Source: Gilvimarinus algae (GTDB taxonomy: Bacteria; Pseudomonadota; Gammaproteobacteria; Pseudomonadales; Cellvibrionaceae). Taken from it: a DNA stretch of 64,000 nt. The position numbers and the translations under genes were made by a program. Below are positions 18,252 to 27,044 of the stretch, in pieces. The DNA lies in NCBI RefSeq assembly GCF_030518215.1, contig NZ_JAULRT010000047.1, positions 1 to 64,000 on the forward strand, given 5' to 3'. How positions within the stretch are numbered: the first letter of the stretch is position 1; each line of letters opens with the position of its first letter. The notes below the pieces were generated by a model. The model was given only the letters and a program-made list of their open reading frames with translations. It did no database searches and had not been told where the DNA came from.

Positions 18252-19264
18252 AATACCTCCGTTAATCGTCGACCTTTATCCTCTGGCAGCCCCAGGCGCA
18301 ACCAGGCAGGTTCAGTGTTAGCCGCGCTGTAGCACCAGCGCGAGAAAATGCCCCCGTGGCCAAGCTTGGTAAACAGTGCCTGCAGATACGGCCTGTCGCC
18401 CTGCAAAGTGACAAACAAACCACTGTTAGCGCACTCAACCGACTCAGGCACACAGTTCGCGAGTAACTGCGATAGCGCCTGCGCCGCCTCACTGATGCGC
18501 TGGCGCTGCGAGATCTGCCAGTGGCGATCCGCCAGTGCCCGCTCACCCACCCAGAGCGCCGGTGTGTTCACCGCCCAGGGGTCCATACCCGAGTGCAGCT
18601 TCGCCACCGCACTTCCCGAGCCCAGTAAAAAGCCCAAGCGCACACCCGCCAGCCCAAAAAACTTACCCACCGAGCGCAGCACATAAAGCCGCGGATTGCT
18701 TGACACCGCCGCTGCTACCGAAAGCGACGGCCAGAGATCGGCAAAGGCTTCATCCACCAGCAAAATGCCGGGCAGAGATTGGCTTAGCGCCAGCAGCTCC
18801 CGCGCCGCAACACGCTCACCGGTGGGGTTGTTGGGGTTGATCACCACCGCGTGGCAAACGCGTCCTGCCTCCGCCGCCTCTCTGAGCTCGGCTAAGCCGC
18901 GATAAAAAATCGGCGTGTGACCGCCTGCCAGCCAGTGACGCGCGTGCTCCTCGTAGCCCGGCCGCGGCAAGGCGACGCTTGCCGACTCAAGCAACGCCGG
19001 CAGGCGCGCCAGCGCAAACTGACTGCCCGGCACCGGCAGAATATGCGCAGGGTCAGCGCCATAATAGGCAGCGGCGCTGCGAATCAATCCGCTCTGATCG
19101 ACCGGCAGTTGCCGCCACACCTGCGCCGGGACCTCGCCCACCGGATAGGCCCAGGGGCTGATGCCCGTGGACAAATCCTGCCAGCCACCAGTCGGTGTGC
19201 CGAAACGACGGGTGGCGTAAGCCAAGTCGCCGCCATGGGCCGGATGCTCGCCGCTGTGCGTCAC
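18242..19264 (-). CDS. cobD: L-threonine-O-3-phosphate decarboxylase
   Basis: A PLP enzyme that makes (R)-1-amino-2-propanol O-2-phosphate, the linker joining the corrin ring to the nucleotide loop. This is Salmonella CobD, called CobC in Pseudomonas. The 340-residue protein has the aminotransferase fold I motifs: NPNNPTGE, DEAFADL and the PLP lysine in RSVGKFFGLAGVRLGF. Its product is used directly by CbiB, encoded just upstream with a 4-base overlap, which supports the assignment over histidinol-phosphate aminotransferase, a close relative. Confidence 0.9.
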   Translation of the reverse strand: MTHSGEHPAHGGDLAYATRRFGTPTGGWQDLSTGISPWAYPVGEVPAQVWRQLPVDQSGLIRSAAAYYGADPAHILPVPGSQFALARLPALLESASVALPRPGYEEHARHWLAGGHTPIFYRGLAELREAAEAGRVCHAVVINPNNPTGERVAARELLALSQSLPGILLVDEAFADLWPSLSVAAAVSSNPRLYVLRSVGKFFGLAGVRLGFLLGSGSAVAKLHSGMDPWAVNTPALWVGERALADRHWQISQRQRISEAAQALSQLLANCVPESVECANSGLFVTLQGDRPYLQALFTKLGHGGIFSRWCYSAANTEPAWLRLGLPEDKGRRLTEVLCD

Positions 19265-20193
19265 AGGGAAAAGCCCTCAAGCGCCAGTGCCGCCAGGCTT
19301 AACATCAGCACTACCAGTAACACCGCGCGACGCGCCAAACGCCTGGCCAGTGTGATGTCCGCCGCCTGGGGTTCGCGCCCGGCGGTGGCCGGCTTGTCCT
19401 GCCACACGCCGTGATAGGAGGCGCCGCCACCGAGAGCAAGGCCCAGAGCGCCAGCACCGGCGGCGATCACCACCCCGGCGTTGGGGCTGCTCCAGTGCCG
19501 GGCCGAGGCGCGCCACTGCCGTGTGGCCGCGCCGGCATCGCCCGCCGCCGCAAAAGCCAGGGCGCACAAGCGCGCCGGCAAGAGATTTAATAAATCGTCC
19601 AGGCGCGCCGCGGCCCAGCCAAAGTAGCGGTAGCGCTGGGTGCGATAGCCCCACATGGCATCCAGGGTGTTGCTCAACCGGTACACCAGGACACCGGGCA
19701 AGCCGGCAATGACAAACCAGAACAGTGGGCCGACCACCGCATCGGAGGTGTTTTCCAGCAGCGACTCTATGGCCGCGCGGGCGGTGTCGGACTCACTGAG
19801 GTTGTCGCAATCGCGACTGACAATCCGCGCCACGACCTCGCGCGCCGCCGGCAGCCGTTCCGCTTGCAGGGCCTGGGCGATGGGCACCGCATGTGCATTG
19901 AGCGAGTGCCAACCCAGGGCAAAATAAAGCCCCAGCGCGCCGGTGAGCAGCGCCGCCAAGGGGTGATCGGCCAGCAGCCACCACCAGAGCATGGCGCTTG
20001 CCAGCAGCACCGGTAAGAGCAGCAGGCTCAGGGCCAGCGCCCCCCACCATAAAGCCTTGCCGCTGCCGCGATTCAGCCTCGCCTCCACCTGGCCGGCCAA
20101 ACGGCCAAACCCCACCAGCGGGTGCCAGCGCCGCGGCTCGCCCAACCAGCTATCCAGAGCAAAGCCGAACCACAGGGCCGCGGCTAGGAGCAC
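19261..20193 (-). CDS. cbiB: Adenosylcobinamide-phosphate synthase
   Basis: An integral membrane enzyme that joins adenosylcobyric acid to aminopropanol (phosphate). It is also named CobD in the Pseudomonas scheme. The 310-residue protein opens with LWFGFALDSWLGEPRRWHPLVGFGRL, the standard CbiB start, and has several hydrophobic segments and the ESLLENTSDAVVGPLFW motif. It overlaps cobS by 10 bases and cobD by 4. All catalytic-region motifs appear intact. Confidence 0.93.
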   Translation of the reverse strand: MLLAAALWFGFALDSWLGEPRRWHPLVGFGRLAGQVEARLNRGSGKALWWGALALSLLLLPVLLASAMLWWWLLADHPLAALLTGALGLYFALGWHSLNAHAVPIAQALQAERLPAAREVVARIVSRDCDNLSESDTARAAIESLLENTSDAVVGPLFWFVIAGLPGVLVYRLSNTLDAMWGYRTQRYRYFGWAAARLDDLLNLLPARLCALAFAAAGDAGAATRQWRASARHWSSPNAGVVIAAGAGALGLALGGGASYHGVWQDKPATAGREPQAADITLARRLARRAVLLVVLMLSLAALALEGFSL

Positions 20194-20975
20194 AGCGCCA
20201 CCAATAAAACGAGCACCAGTACTTCGGACAGCTCCACCAGTGCCCCAAGGCAGTCACCGGTGTAACCCCCGATTTGCCCCAACCATAGGCGCCACCAAAA
20301 CCAGATGAGCAGAGCCAGCGCTGCAAACACCACCGCAGCGGCCACAACGCCAAGACTGACGGCCACCAGGGCGCTGCAGATCAGTGCCACCAGCCAGAGC
20401 GCCTGCACGCTGGCCGACGCATTCGCTGGCACCGAGCCGCCGCCTCGGGCGTAATCACCGAGGGCCATAAATGGCAGTATGGCGGTGCGGCCAAGCACCG
20501 GGGCCACCACCAGGGCGAGAAGCCAGTGACCGGTTTGCCAAAGGCTCGCCAGAGCTGCGACCTTCACCAACAGCACCAGCACCAGAGACACCAACGCTAC
20601 CGCGCCGCAGGCCGGGTCGTGCATGACCTCTAAAATCCGGTTGCGTCTCTCGGTCTCATCCGCGAGCTTGTGGCCGGCGTAGTAAGCGTCCATACAATCG
20701 GCAAGGCCATCGAGATGCAGCGCCCCGGTGAGCATCACCCACAGCGTCAGTGTCAGGGCCGCCGCCAGCAGCGGACCCAGCCCGGCAAACACACTGCCGG
20801 CCAGCGCCAACAATATCCCCATCACCAAACCCACCATTGGGTAGCAATAGACAGCCCGCGCCGCAATCTGGGCATCGGCGCCGTGGACATAGCGACCCAC
20901 CGGCAGGCGGGTGAGAAACATCAGCGCGTAGAAAAACGCCTCGCGCCACCGCCCGATACTATGGCTGGTAAACAT
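20184..20975 (-). CDS. cobS: Adenosylcobinamide-GDP ribazoletransferase (cobalamin synthase)
   Basis: A membrane enzyme that condenses AdoCbi-GDP with alpha-ribazole (phosphate), the last assembly step. The 263-residue protein shows FLTRLPVGR near the N-terminus, the CDP-alcohol-transferase-like HLDGLADCMDAYYAG motif, MHDPACGAVAL and the GGYTGDCLGALVELSEV C-terminal motif, with six or seven hydrophobic segments. It is flanked by cobC (17-base overlap) and cbiB. Confidence 0.94.
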   Translation of the reverse strand: MFTSHSIGRWREAFFYALMFLTRLPVGRYVHGADAQIAARAVYCYPMVGLVMGILLALAGSVFAGLGPLLAAALTLTLWVMLTGALHLDGLADCMDAYYAGHKLADETERRNRILEVMHDPACGAVALVSLVLVLLVKVAALASLWQTGHWLLALVVAPVLGRTAILPFMALGDYARGGGSVPANASASVQALWLVALICSALVAVSLGVVAAAVVFAALALLIWFWWRLWLGQIGGYTGDCLGALVELSEVLVLVLLVALCS

Positions 20976-21558
20976 ACTCAGACTCTTGTGGGTAGAGAAC
21001 TCGGAGGTTATCGCCGTCGGTCTGCACAGAGGCGGCGAAACCGTAACCTACGGTAAGCTGCATCATGCCCGCTGGCGGCATCTGCCTGGCCATGGACAGG
21101 AGCAGCTTGATCACGCCGCCGTGGGTTATCCAGAGGATTCTATCTGCTCCGGGGATTGCCGCCGACTGCGCCAGCGCGGTTAACACCCGCGCGCGAAAGT
21201 CATGGAAAGGCTCGCCGCCGGGCGGGCCGGTTTTGTCGGGTGCCCTTGACCAGGCCAGACACAGCGCCTGTTGCTCACGCCAGACAGCCTCCACGCTCTG
21301 CCCCTCCCACTGGCCGTAACCCACTTCTTTGATGGCCGGCTCAATCTCAACGGGCACGCCCGTCTGCGCGGCCAAGGTCTCGGCAAAAGAGCGGCAGCGG
21401 ACCAGTGGCGAGCTGACAATCCGCTGCCAGGGCCCTGCCAGTTGCGCCACCCCCTCGCGCATCTGCGCTCGGCCGGTAGCGGTTAACGCCACATCGATGT
21501 GACCGCGAAATATCCGCCCGCCCTCACACTCGCCATGTCGGAGCACATCAATCTGCAT
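20959..21558 (-). CDS. cobC: Alpha-ribazole phosphatase
   Basis: A histidine-phosphatase family enzyme that removes phosphate from alpha-ribazole-5'-phosphate (or adenosylcobalamin phosphate). The 199-residue protein begins MQIDVLRHGE with the catalytic RHG, has the acid-region motif KEVGYGQWEGQ, and a second His in WITHGGVIKLLL. Similar enzymes include phosphoglycerate mutase-like phosphatases of other function; the location between cobT and cobS decides the call. Confidence 0.88.
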   Translation of the reverse strand: MQIDVLRHGECEGGRIFRGHIDVALTATGRAQMREGVAQLAGPWQRIVSSPLVRCRSFAETLAAQTGVPVEIEPAIKEVGYGQWEGQSVEAVWREQQALCLAWSRAPDKTGPPGGEPFHDFRARVLTALAQSAAIPGADRILWITHGGVIKLLLSMARQMPPAGMMQLTVGYGFAASVQTDGDNLRVLYPQESEYVYQP

Positions 21559-22585
21559 CGCTCACCCCCGCCTCGGTAAAGGTGGCCATGCCGTTGTGCA
21601 GTGCCAGCGCATCGCGCACAAGCCCCGCCGCCATGGCCGCACCACTGCCCTCCCCCAAACGCATACCCAGCACCAACAAAGGCTCAGCGCCCAGCTGCTC
21701 CAGCGCCAGGCGGTGACCTGCCTCGTCGGATAAGTGCGAATAAATCAACCAGGGGGATATCTCAGGCTGAATCGCCAGGGCCATGGCGGCCGCAGCTGTA
21801 CTGATAAACCCGTCCACCAGCACGGGCACGCCCTGCTGGGCGCAGGCTATGTAGGCCCCCACCAGCGCGGCAATTTCAAAGCCGCCAAGCGCCTGCAACA
21901 GTGCCAGCGGCTGGCCTCGTTTAGCGCGGTGCAATTCAAGGGCCCGCTCGATCACATGGAGTTTTGTAGCCAGGGCCCGATCATCAATACCCGTGCCGCG
22001 CCCGGTGATTGCCGCCGCCGGAAGATCAAACAACGCCGCTAGGAGCGCGGCGGCGGCCGTGGTATTGCCGATACCCATCTCGCCGCCAATAAACACATCC
22101 GCGGGACCAATTTGCGCGCGCCCGGTGTTTAAGGCCAGCGCCAGTTGCGTGCGACTCATGGCCGGTGCCTGGGTAAAGTCGAGCGTCGCCGGCGCGATGG
22201 GTTGGTTTATCAGTATGGGGTGTTCGTTGATCTCGCCGACACAACCGAGATTGACCACTTTAAAGTCGGCGTTCAGTGATTGCGACAGAACACAAATGGC
22301 GGCGCCGCCTCGACAAAAGTTGGCGACCATCTGCGCCGTGACCGTTTGCGGAAATGCCGAAATCCCCTGAGCGGCGACACCGTGATCGGCGGCAAACACG
22401 CGCACAATAATCCGCTCAAGACGCGGGACAGAACTACGCTGCAAGCCGGCAAAGCGCACGGCCAGTTGTTCGAGCTGGCCGAGTGAACCGGGCGGCTTGG
22501 TAAGGTGGCGTTGACGTTCCAGCGCGCTGTGTTCCGACAGCGGATCGGGCGCTTTGACCGCGTCCGACAACCATTGCACACTCAT
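21548..22585 (-). CDS. cobT: Nicotinate-nucleotide-dimethylbenzimidazole phosphoribosyltransferase
   Basis: Activates the lower-ligand base by forming alpha-ribazole-5'-phosphate from NaMN. The 345-residue protein has LTKPPGSLGQLEQLAVR, FAADHGVAAQGISAFPQTVTAQMV, GEMGIGNTTAAAAL and GMRLGEGSGAA, all diagnostic CobT segments including the late catalytic-loop Glu. The frame is open 29 codons upstream, but MSVQWLSDAVKAPD with a 4-base overlap with cobU is the natural start. Confidence 0.95.
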   Translation of the reverse strand: MSVQWLSDAVKAPDPLSEHSALERQRHLTKPPGSLGQLEQLAVRFAGLQRSSVPRLERIIVRVFAADHGVAAQGISAFPQTVTAQMVANFCRGGAAICVLSQSLNADFKVVNLGCVGEINEHPILINQPIAPATLDFTQAPAMSRTQLALALNTGRAQIGPADVFIGGEMGIGNTTAAAALLAALFDLPAAAITGRGTGIDDRALATKLHVIERALELHRAKRGQPLALLQALGGFEIAALVGAYIACAQQGVPVLVDGFISTAAAAMALAIQPEISPWLIYSHLSDEAGHRLALEQLGAEPLLVLGMRLGEGSGAAMAAGLVRDALALHNGMATFTEAGVSDAD

Positions 22586-23118
22586 GTAGGCGACCCTTTT
22601 AACGACAGAGGTAAACCGGCCACCACCAGGGTGACGCTGTGGCAGCGATCGGCCAGTGCCTGATGCAGCCAACCACTGGCATCGACAAACTCGCGCGACA
22701 ACTCACCCAGTGGCACCACCCCTGAGCCGACCTCATTGCTGACGAATACCCACTGGCAGGGCTCAGCGGCGGCGAGGCGCCGGTCGATCTCGCTCAGCAG
22801 CCGGTCGCGCTCGCGCTCCCAACAACCGGCGTGCAGACAATTGCTGATCCAGAGGGTCAAGCAATCCACCAGCACCCAGGTATCCGCTGCGCTGAGTTGC
22901 GCCAGTGTTGATGCCAATGCCAGAGGCTCTTCGCAGCTGCGCCACACGGCCGAGCGCTCGCGTTGATGTTGCTCAATACGCGCACGCATTTCACTGTCGC
23001 CGGCCTCGGCCGTTGCCAGATACACGGGCCTGGCGCCGCGCTCACGGCACAACGCTTCAACGCGCTCCTGCGCCAAACGACTTTTACCACTGCGGGCACC
23101 GCCTAAAATCAGTTGCAT
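22582..23118 (-). CDS. cobU: Adenosylcobinamide kinase / guanylyltransferase
   Basis: Phosphorylates adenosylcobinamide and transfers GMP to give AdoCbi-GDP. The 178-residue product has the P-loop GGARSGKS at about residues 6-13, the VYLATAEAGDSEMRARI segment with the GMP-accepting region, and VFVSNEVGSGVVPLG. The ATG at 23118 overlaps the TAA of btuD by one base, which fixes the start; the frame also runs 41 codons further upstream into btuD. Confidence 0.94.
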   Translation of the reverse strand: MQLILGGARSGKSRLAQERVEALCRERGARPVYLATAEAGDSEMRARIEQHQRERSAVWRSCEEPLALASTLAQLSAADTWVLVDCLTLWISNCLHAGCWERERDRLLSEIDRRLAAAEPCQWVFVSNEVGSGVVPLGELSREFVDASGWLHQALADRCHSVTLVVAGLPLSLKGSPT

Positions 23119-23897
23119 TAGCACCCCACAATCACCGGCTTGCCCGTTTGCGGGTGCGGCACTATCGACACCTGCGTAGCAAACACGTCGTTGATTAATG
23201 ATTCGGTGAGCACCGCCTCGGGCCGGCCGCTCGCCAGACACCGGCCATAGTTGAGCACCACCACCGTATCGCTGTAGTGGGCGGCGAGGGTCATGTCGTG
23301 CACGGTCATCAGCACCGCCACGCCGGTTGCGGCAAACGTTTTAATCGCGCGCATTAACTGATGCTGATGACCAATATCCAAACTGGTGACCGGCTCGTCC
23401 AACAGCAGTAGCCGGCCATCGGCATCTTCGGCGCGCCAGATCTGCGCCAGCACACGGGCCAGCTGCAAGCGCTGTTGCTCCCCACCGGAGAGTGTGGGAT
23501 AGAGCCGCTCGGACAGGTGCGCAACATCCATAGCTTCCATGGCCTCGCGGCAGATACGCCTGTCCATTGCTGCGCCGGTGCTGTGCGGGCCGCGGGCCAG
23601 CGACACCACCTCAAAACCGGTAAAGGAAAAATCCAGCGCGTTGTGCTGGGTCAACACCGCCATTTGTCGGGCACGCCGGCGCGGCTCAATGCTTGCGACC
23701 ACCTGCCCGGCGAGTTCCACCATACCGCAGTGCGGTTGCAGATCGTTGGCAATGGCGCGCAGCAAGGTAGTTTTTCCTGCGCCGTTGGGGCCAATCACAG
23801 ACACTACTTGACCGCGACCCACGTTCAGGCTCACATTGTTGAGCAAGCTCGTGCCGGCCAGCGCAACGCCTACACCGGTTACCTCGAGCAAACTCAT
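23118..23897 (-). CDS. btuD: ABC transporter ATPase, BtuD role (HmuV-like)
   Basis: An ATPase subunit energising uptake through BtuC. The 259-residue protein has Walker A GPNGAGKTT, Q-loop TQHNALDF, signature LSGGEQQRLQLARVLAQ, Walker B LLLLDEP and H-loop VHDM. The signature region resembles heme ATPase HmuV as much as E. coli BtuD. The flanking cob genes, the permease and the riboswitch upstream make corrinoid import the likely function. It overlaps btuC by 4 bases. Confidence 0.85.
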   Translation of the reverse strand: MSLLEVTGVGVALAGTSLLNNVSLNVGRGQVVSVIGPNGAGKTTLLRAIANDLQPHCGMVELAGQVVASIEPRRRARQMAVLTQHNALDFSFTGFEVVSLARGPHSTGAAMDRRICREAMEAMDVAHLSERLYPTLSGGEQQRLQLARVLAQIWRAEDADGRLLLLDEPVTSLDIGHQHQLMRAIKTFAATGVAVLMTVHDMTLAAHYSDTVVVLNYGRCLASGRPEAVLTESLINDVFATQVSIVPHPQTGKPVIVGC

Positions 23898-24925
23898 CGA
23901 ATCAGCTCCCGGTGGCGCGCGAGTAGAAACACAAAAAACGGTGCACCGATCAGCGCGGTGACCAGACCCACCGGCAACTCGGTAGGCGCCATGATCGTGC
24001 GGGCAAAGGTGTCAGCGAGCAGTAATAAACTGGCGCCGCCGAGTGCGGACAAAGGCACGAGCGCGCGATGATCCGGGCCCACACACAGGCGAATCATATG
24101 GGGGACCACCAGACCGACAAATCCGATGCTGCCAGCCACCGCTACAGAGACGCCCACACCCAGTGCCACGAGAACGATCAACAGATTTTTCAAACGCTCG
24201 ACATCCACCCCCAAGTGCCGTGCCTGGGACTCGCCCAATAGCAAGGTGTTGAGCCCGCGGGACACGCGCATCATGCTGATTAACAATAAAGCCAGAACCG
24301 CAAGCATCACCACCGCGCGAGCACCCGTGGCGCCATCGAGCCCGCCCATGCGCCACAGGCTCATGCGCCGCAAACTCTCGTTGTCGGCAAAATAATCCAT
24401 TAGCCCGGTGAGACTGGCCGCCAGTGCGGTCACGGCAATCCCCATCAAGAGCATGGTGGCCACTGAGGTGCCATTAATGCCGGTGGCGACGCGATACACC
24501 AGCCACACGGCGACCAGCCCGCCCGCAAAGGCACCGAGAGAGACCAAAGATAAATCGCCCACTGCCCCCAGTACCCCGCCACCAAGAACAATGGCCGCAC
24601 TGGCACCGACAGAGGCGCCCGCCGTCACGCCGATCAGGGAGGGGTCGGCCAGGGGGTTGCGAAACATCCCCTGCAAATAGGCGCCGCACACAGCGAGCAC
24701 GGCGCCGACACCGGCAGCGAGCAACGCGCGCGGCAGGCGGATTGCACGCACGATATCGCCGCTAAACCCATCCAAGGGAGTACCGATAAGCGCGGCCAAG
24801 ATATCGCCAAAGGCAATGGGTACCGCGCCCAAGGCAATGGCAGTGACCAGGCTGGCCAGCAGACACAGCGACAGTGCGGCGGCGGTAATAACCCGGGGCC
24901 GCAGGCGGCGCAGCGACGCTGTCAT
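23894..24925 (-). CDS. btuC: FecCD-family ABC permease, BtuC role
   Basis: An inner-membrane permease of the corrinoid transporter, expected to form a dimer of ten-helix subunits. The 343-residue protein is strongly hydrophobic with FecCD motifs: [39 protein letters not shown], and [20 protein letters not shown], the coupling-helix region. Family members also move heme or ferric siderophores, so substrate specificity is inferred from the operon. It overlaps cobQ by 4 bases. Confidence 0.88.
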   Translation of the reverse strand: MTASLRRLRPRVITAAALSLCLLASLVTAIALGAVPIAFGDILAALIGTPLDGFSGDIVRAIRLPRALLAAGVGAVLAVCGAYLQGMFRNPLADPSLIGVTAGASVGASAAIVLGGGVLGAVGDLSLVSLGAFAGGLVAVWLVYRVATGINGTSVATMLLMGIAVTALAASLTGLMDYFADNESLRRMSLWRMGGLDGATGARAVVMLAVLALLLISMMRVSRGLNTLLLGESQARHLGVDVERLKNLLIVLVALGVGVSVAVAGSIGFVGLVVPHMIRLCVGPDHRALVPLSALGGASLLLLADTFARTIMAPTELPVGLVTALIGAPFFVFLLARHRELIR

Positions 24926-26391
24926 GTCGCCCCAAGAGAGTCGAGCCAGCGGGCATCGAGGTGTTCTTGTACCGTGTCGGCCAGTCTTTCGAGCTGGGCC
25001 TCGCGGTGCTCTGCCAGATCAAAAGCCGCAAGCGCCTGTGGCTCGCTGCCGGCCCAGATCAACAGCTGCTCGAGCGCGGCGGCCTCATCAAACAAGCCGT
25101 GAACATAGGTCGCGAGGATTTGACCATCGCCACTTAAGACCCCATCCCCGCGTTGTTCGCCCTGAGCATCGATCATAAAAGCGGCCGAGGCCAGGTCCGG
25201 CCCGCGAGACACGCCGCAGTGAATCTCGTAACCGGCAAAAGGCACCTCGGCGTCGTTGAGCCTGAGCAGGCCTTTGACATTTTTTAGCGTTTTTTCCGCA
25301 TGCAGCTCGGTGGTGAAATCGCAATAGCCAAACCCCGGTGTCTTGCCCGCGGTGCCTTCAATGGCCAGCGGGTCGGCCACGCTTTTGCCCAGCATTTGCA
25401 GGCCGCCGCAAATCCCCAACAGCTTGCCGCCGTAGCGTAAATGGCGATTGAGTTTTTCTTGCCAGCCATTGGCAAGCATGTGCTCAAGGTCGCCGCGCAC
25501 ATTTTTGCTGCCCGGCAAAATCACCAAATCGCAAGGCGGTAAAGGGTCACTGGCCGCAACAAACTGCAAATCCACCTGTGGATGGAGCCGCAGCGGGTCG
25601 ACATCCGTGTGATTACTGATGCGCGGCAACACCGGCACCACCACCGTCAAACACGTATCGCCCGTGCGCTGTCCGGTGGCAATGGCGTCTTCGGCGTCCA
25701 GATGCAAATCGTGCAGGTAGGGCAACACGCCCAGCACCGGCAAACCAGTTCGCGCTTCCAGCCAGTCCAGGCCCGATTGCAACAGCGCCAGATCGCCGCG
25801 AAAGCGATTGATGACAAAACCTGCTACCCGCGCCCGCTCGCTCGGCGCGAGCAACTCCAGCGTGCCGACTAAGTGCGCGAAGACGCCGCCGCGATCGATA
25901 TCGGCGATAAGAATCACCGGGCAGTCCACCGCCTCGGCAAAACCCATGTTGGCAATGTCGTTGTCGCGCAGGTTGATTTCCGCCGGACTGCCGGCGCCTT
26001 CGACGAGCACGCAATCGTACTGGCGCTGTAACCGGGCGAAAGCGTCCAGTACCGCCTGTTTGGCCGTGGCTTTGTAAGAGTGATAATCCAGCGCCTGCAT
26101 AGTGCCAATGGCTCTGCCGTGAATAATCACCTGAGCGCCGGTATCGGAGGAAGGCTTGAGGAGCACCGGATTCATATCCGTGTGGGGCTCCAGACCGCAG
26201 GCCATTGCCTGGAGCGCCTGAGCGCGGCCTATCTCCCCACCATTGGCGGTGACCGCGCTGTTCAGCGCCATATTCTGTGGTTTAAACGGTGCCACTTTTA
26301 CGCCCCGGCGCTTCAACAACCGCGCGAGCGCCGCGACCAGGGTGCTTTTACCCGCATCGGAGGTCGTGCCCTGAACCATCACGCTTTTCAC
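24922..26391 (-). CDS. cobQ: Cobyric acid synthase
   Basis: Amidates positions b, d, e and g of adenosylcobyrinic acid a,c-diamide using glutamine and ATP. The 489-residue protein (equivalent to CbiP) has an N-terminal dethiobiotin-synthetase-like domain with the [18 protein letters not shown]-loop and [16 protein letters not shown]. Its C-terminal class I-like glutaminase domain has [12 protein letters not shown] (Cys nucleophile) and the late His in THVHGLF-type context (ATYVHGLFD). It shows that the cell can use a corrinoid earlier than cobyric acid. Confidence 0.95.
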   Translation of the reverse strand: MKSVMVQGTTSDAGKSTLVAALARLLKRRGVKVAPFKPQNMALNSAVTANGGEIGRAQALQAMACGLEPHTDMNPVLLKPSSDTGAQVIIHGRAIGTMQALDYHSYKATAKQAVLDAFARLQRQYDCVLVEGAGSPAEINLRDNDIANMGFAEAVDCPVILIADIDRGGVFAHLVGTLELLAPSERARVAGFVINRFRGDLALLQSGLDWLEARTGLPVLGVLPYLHDLHLDAEDAIATGQRTGDTCLTVVVPVLPRISNHTDVDPLRLHPQVDLQFVAASDPLPPCDLVILPGSKNVRGDLEHMLANGWQEKLNRHLRYGGKLLGICGGLQMLGKSVADPLAIEGTAGKTPGFGYCDFTTELHAEKTLKNVKGLLRLNDAEVPFAGYEIHCGVSRGPDLASAAFMIDAQGEQRGDGVLSGDGQILATYVHGLFDEAAALEQLLIWAGSEPQALAAFDLAEHREAQLERLADTVQEHLDARWLDSLGAT

Positions 26392-26399
26392 TGGCGCAC

Positions 26400-27011
26400 C
26401 TAAAAATCCACGCCTTTGCGGGCTTTTATGCCCGACTTGAACGCGTGCTTGATGTCTTTGACTTCAGAGACAGTGTCCACCACTTCCTGCAGCGCGCTGC
26501 CACCACCGCGGCCGGTGACCACAACACTCTGTTCGAACGGACGGTTTTTTATCGCCTGCAGAACCTTGCCTTCATCCAGATATTTGTAGGCAATCATATA
26601 GGTGATCTCGTCGAGCACCACCAAGTCATAGCGGTCATCCGCTAACAGTTTTTCCGCCACTGCCCAGGTTTTTTCCGCCTCGCGAATGTCGCCGGTGCGA
26701 TCCTGTGTATTCCAGGTAAAGCCCGTACCCATTTGGTACAGGGTGACCTGCGGACAGTGATTTTTTAAATACAGTTCTTCACCGGATAACTGCTCGCCCT
26801 TGATAAACTGGACCACGCCCACGGTGTGGTCGTAGCCCAGCGCGCGCATCACCATGCCGAAGGCAGAGCTGGACTTGCCCTTGCCATTGCCCGTTAACAG
26901 CACCGCAACGCCGCGCTCGGTATCGGCGGCTTCAATGCGCGCGTCCACTTTGGCTTTTTGCTTTTCCATTGCCTTTTTGTGGCGCTCGTTCTTGCTCTGC
27001 TCGTCGGTCAT
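26400..27011 (-). CDS. cobO: Cob(I)yrinic acid a,c-diamide adenosyltransferase
   Basis: Attaches the 5'-deoxyadenosyl upper ligand to cob(I)alamin precursors (CobA/BtuR/CobO type). The 203-residue protein has a charged N-terminus, the P-loop [31 protein letters not shown], and [15 protein letters not shown]. It is followed by cobQ 8 bases downstream and preceded by btuB with a 33-base gap. No unusual features. Confidence 0.94.
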   Translation of the reverse strand: MTDEQSKNERHKKAMEKQKAKVDARIEAADTERGVAVLLTGNGKGKSSSAFGMVMRALGYDHTVGVVQFIKGEQLSGEELYLKNHCPQVTLYQMGTGFTWNTQDRTGDIREAEKTWAVAEKLLADDRYDLVVLDEITYMIAYKYLDEGKVLQAIKNRPFEQSVVVTGRGGGSALQEVVDTVSEVKDIKHAFKSGIKARKGVDF

Positions 27012-27044
27012 GGTATTACCTGTGATGTGAGAGTATGTTGGCTG

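Noticed and set aside
23118-24925. Heme rather than corrinoid ABC transporter
   Set aside because: The ATPase resembles HmuV, but the genes are inside a cobalamin operon behind a cobalamin riboswitch with btuB and btuF, so heme transport is the less likely reading.
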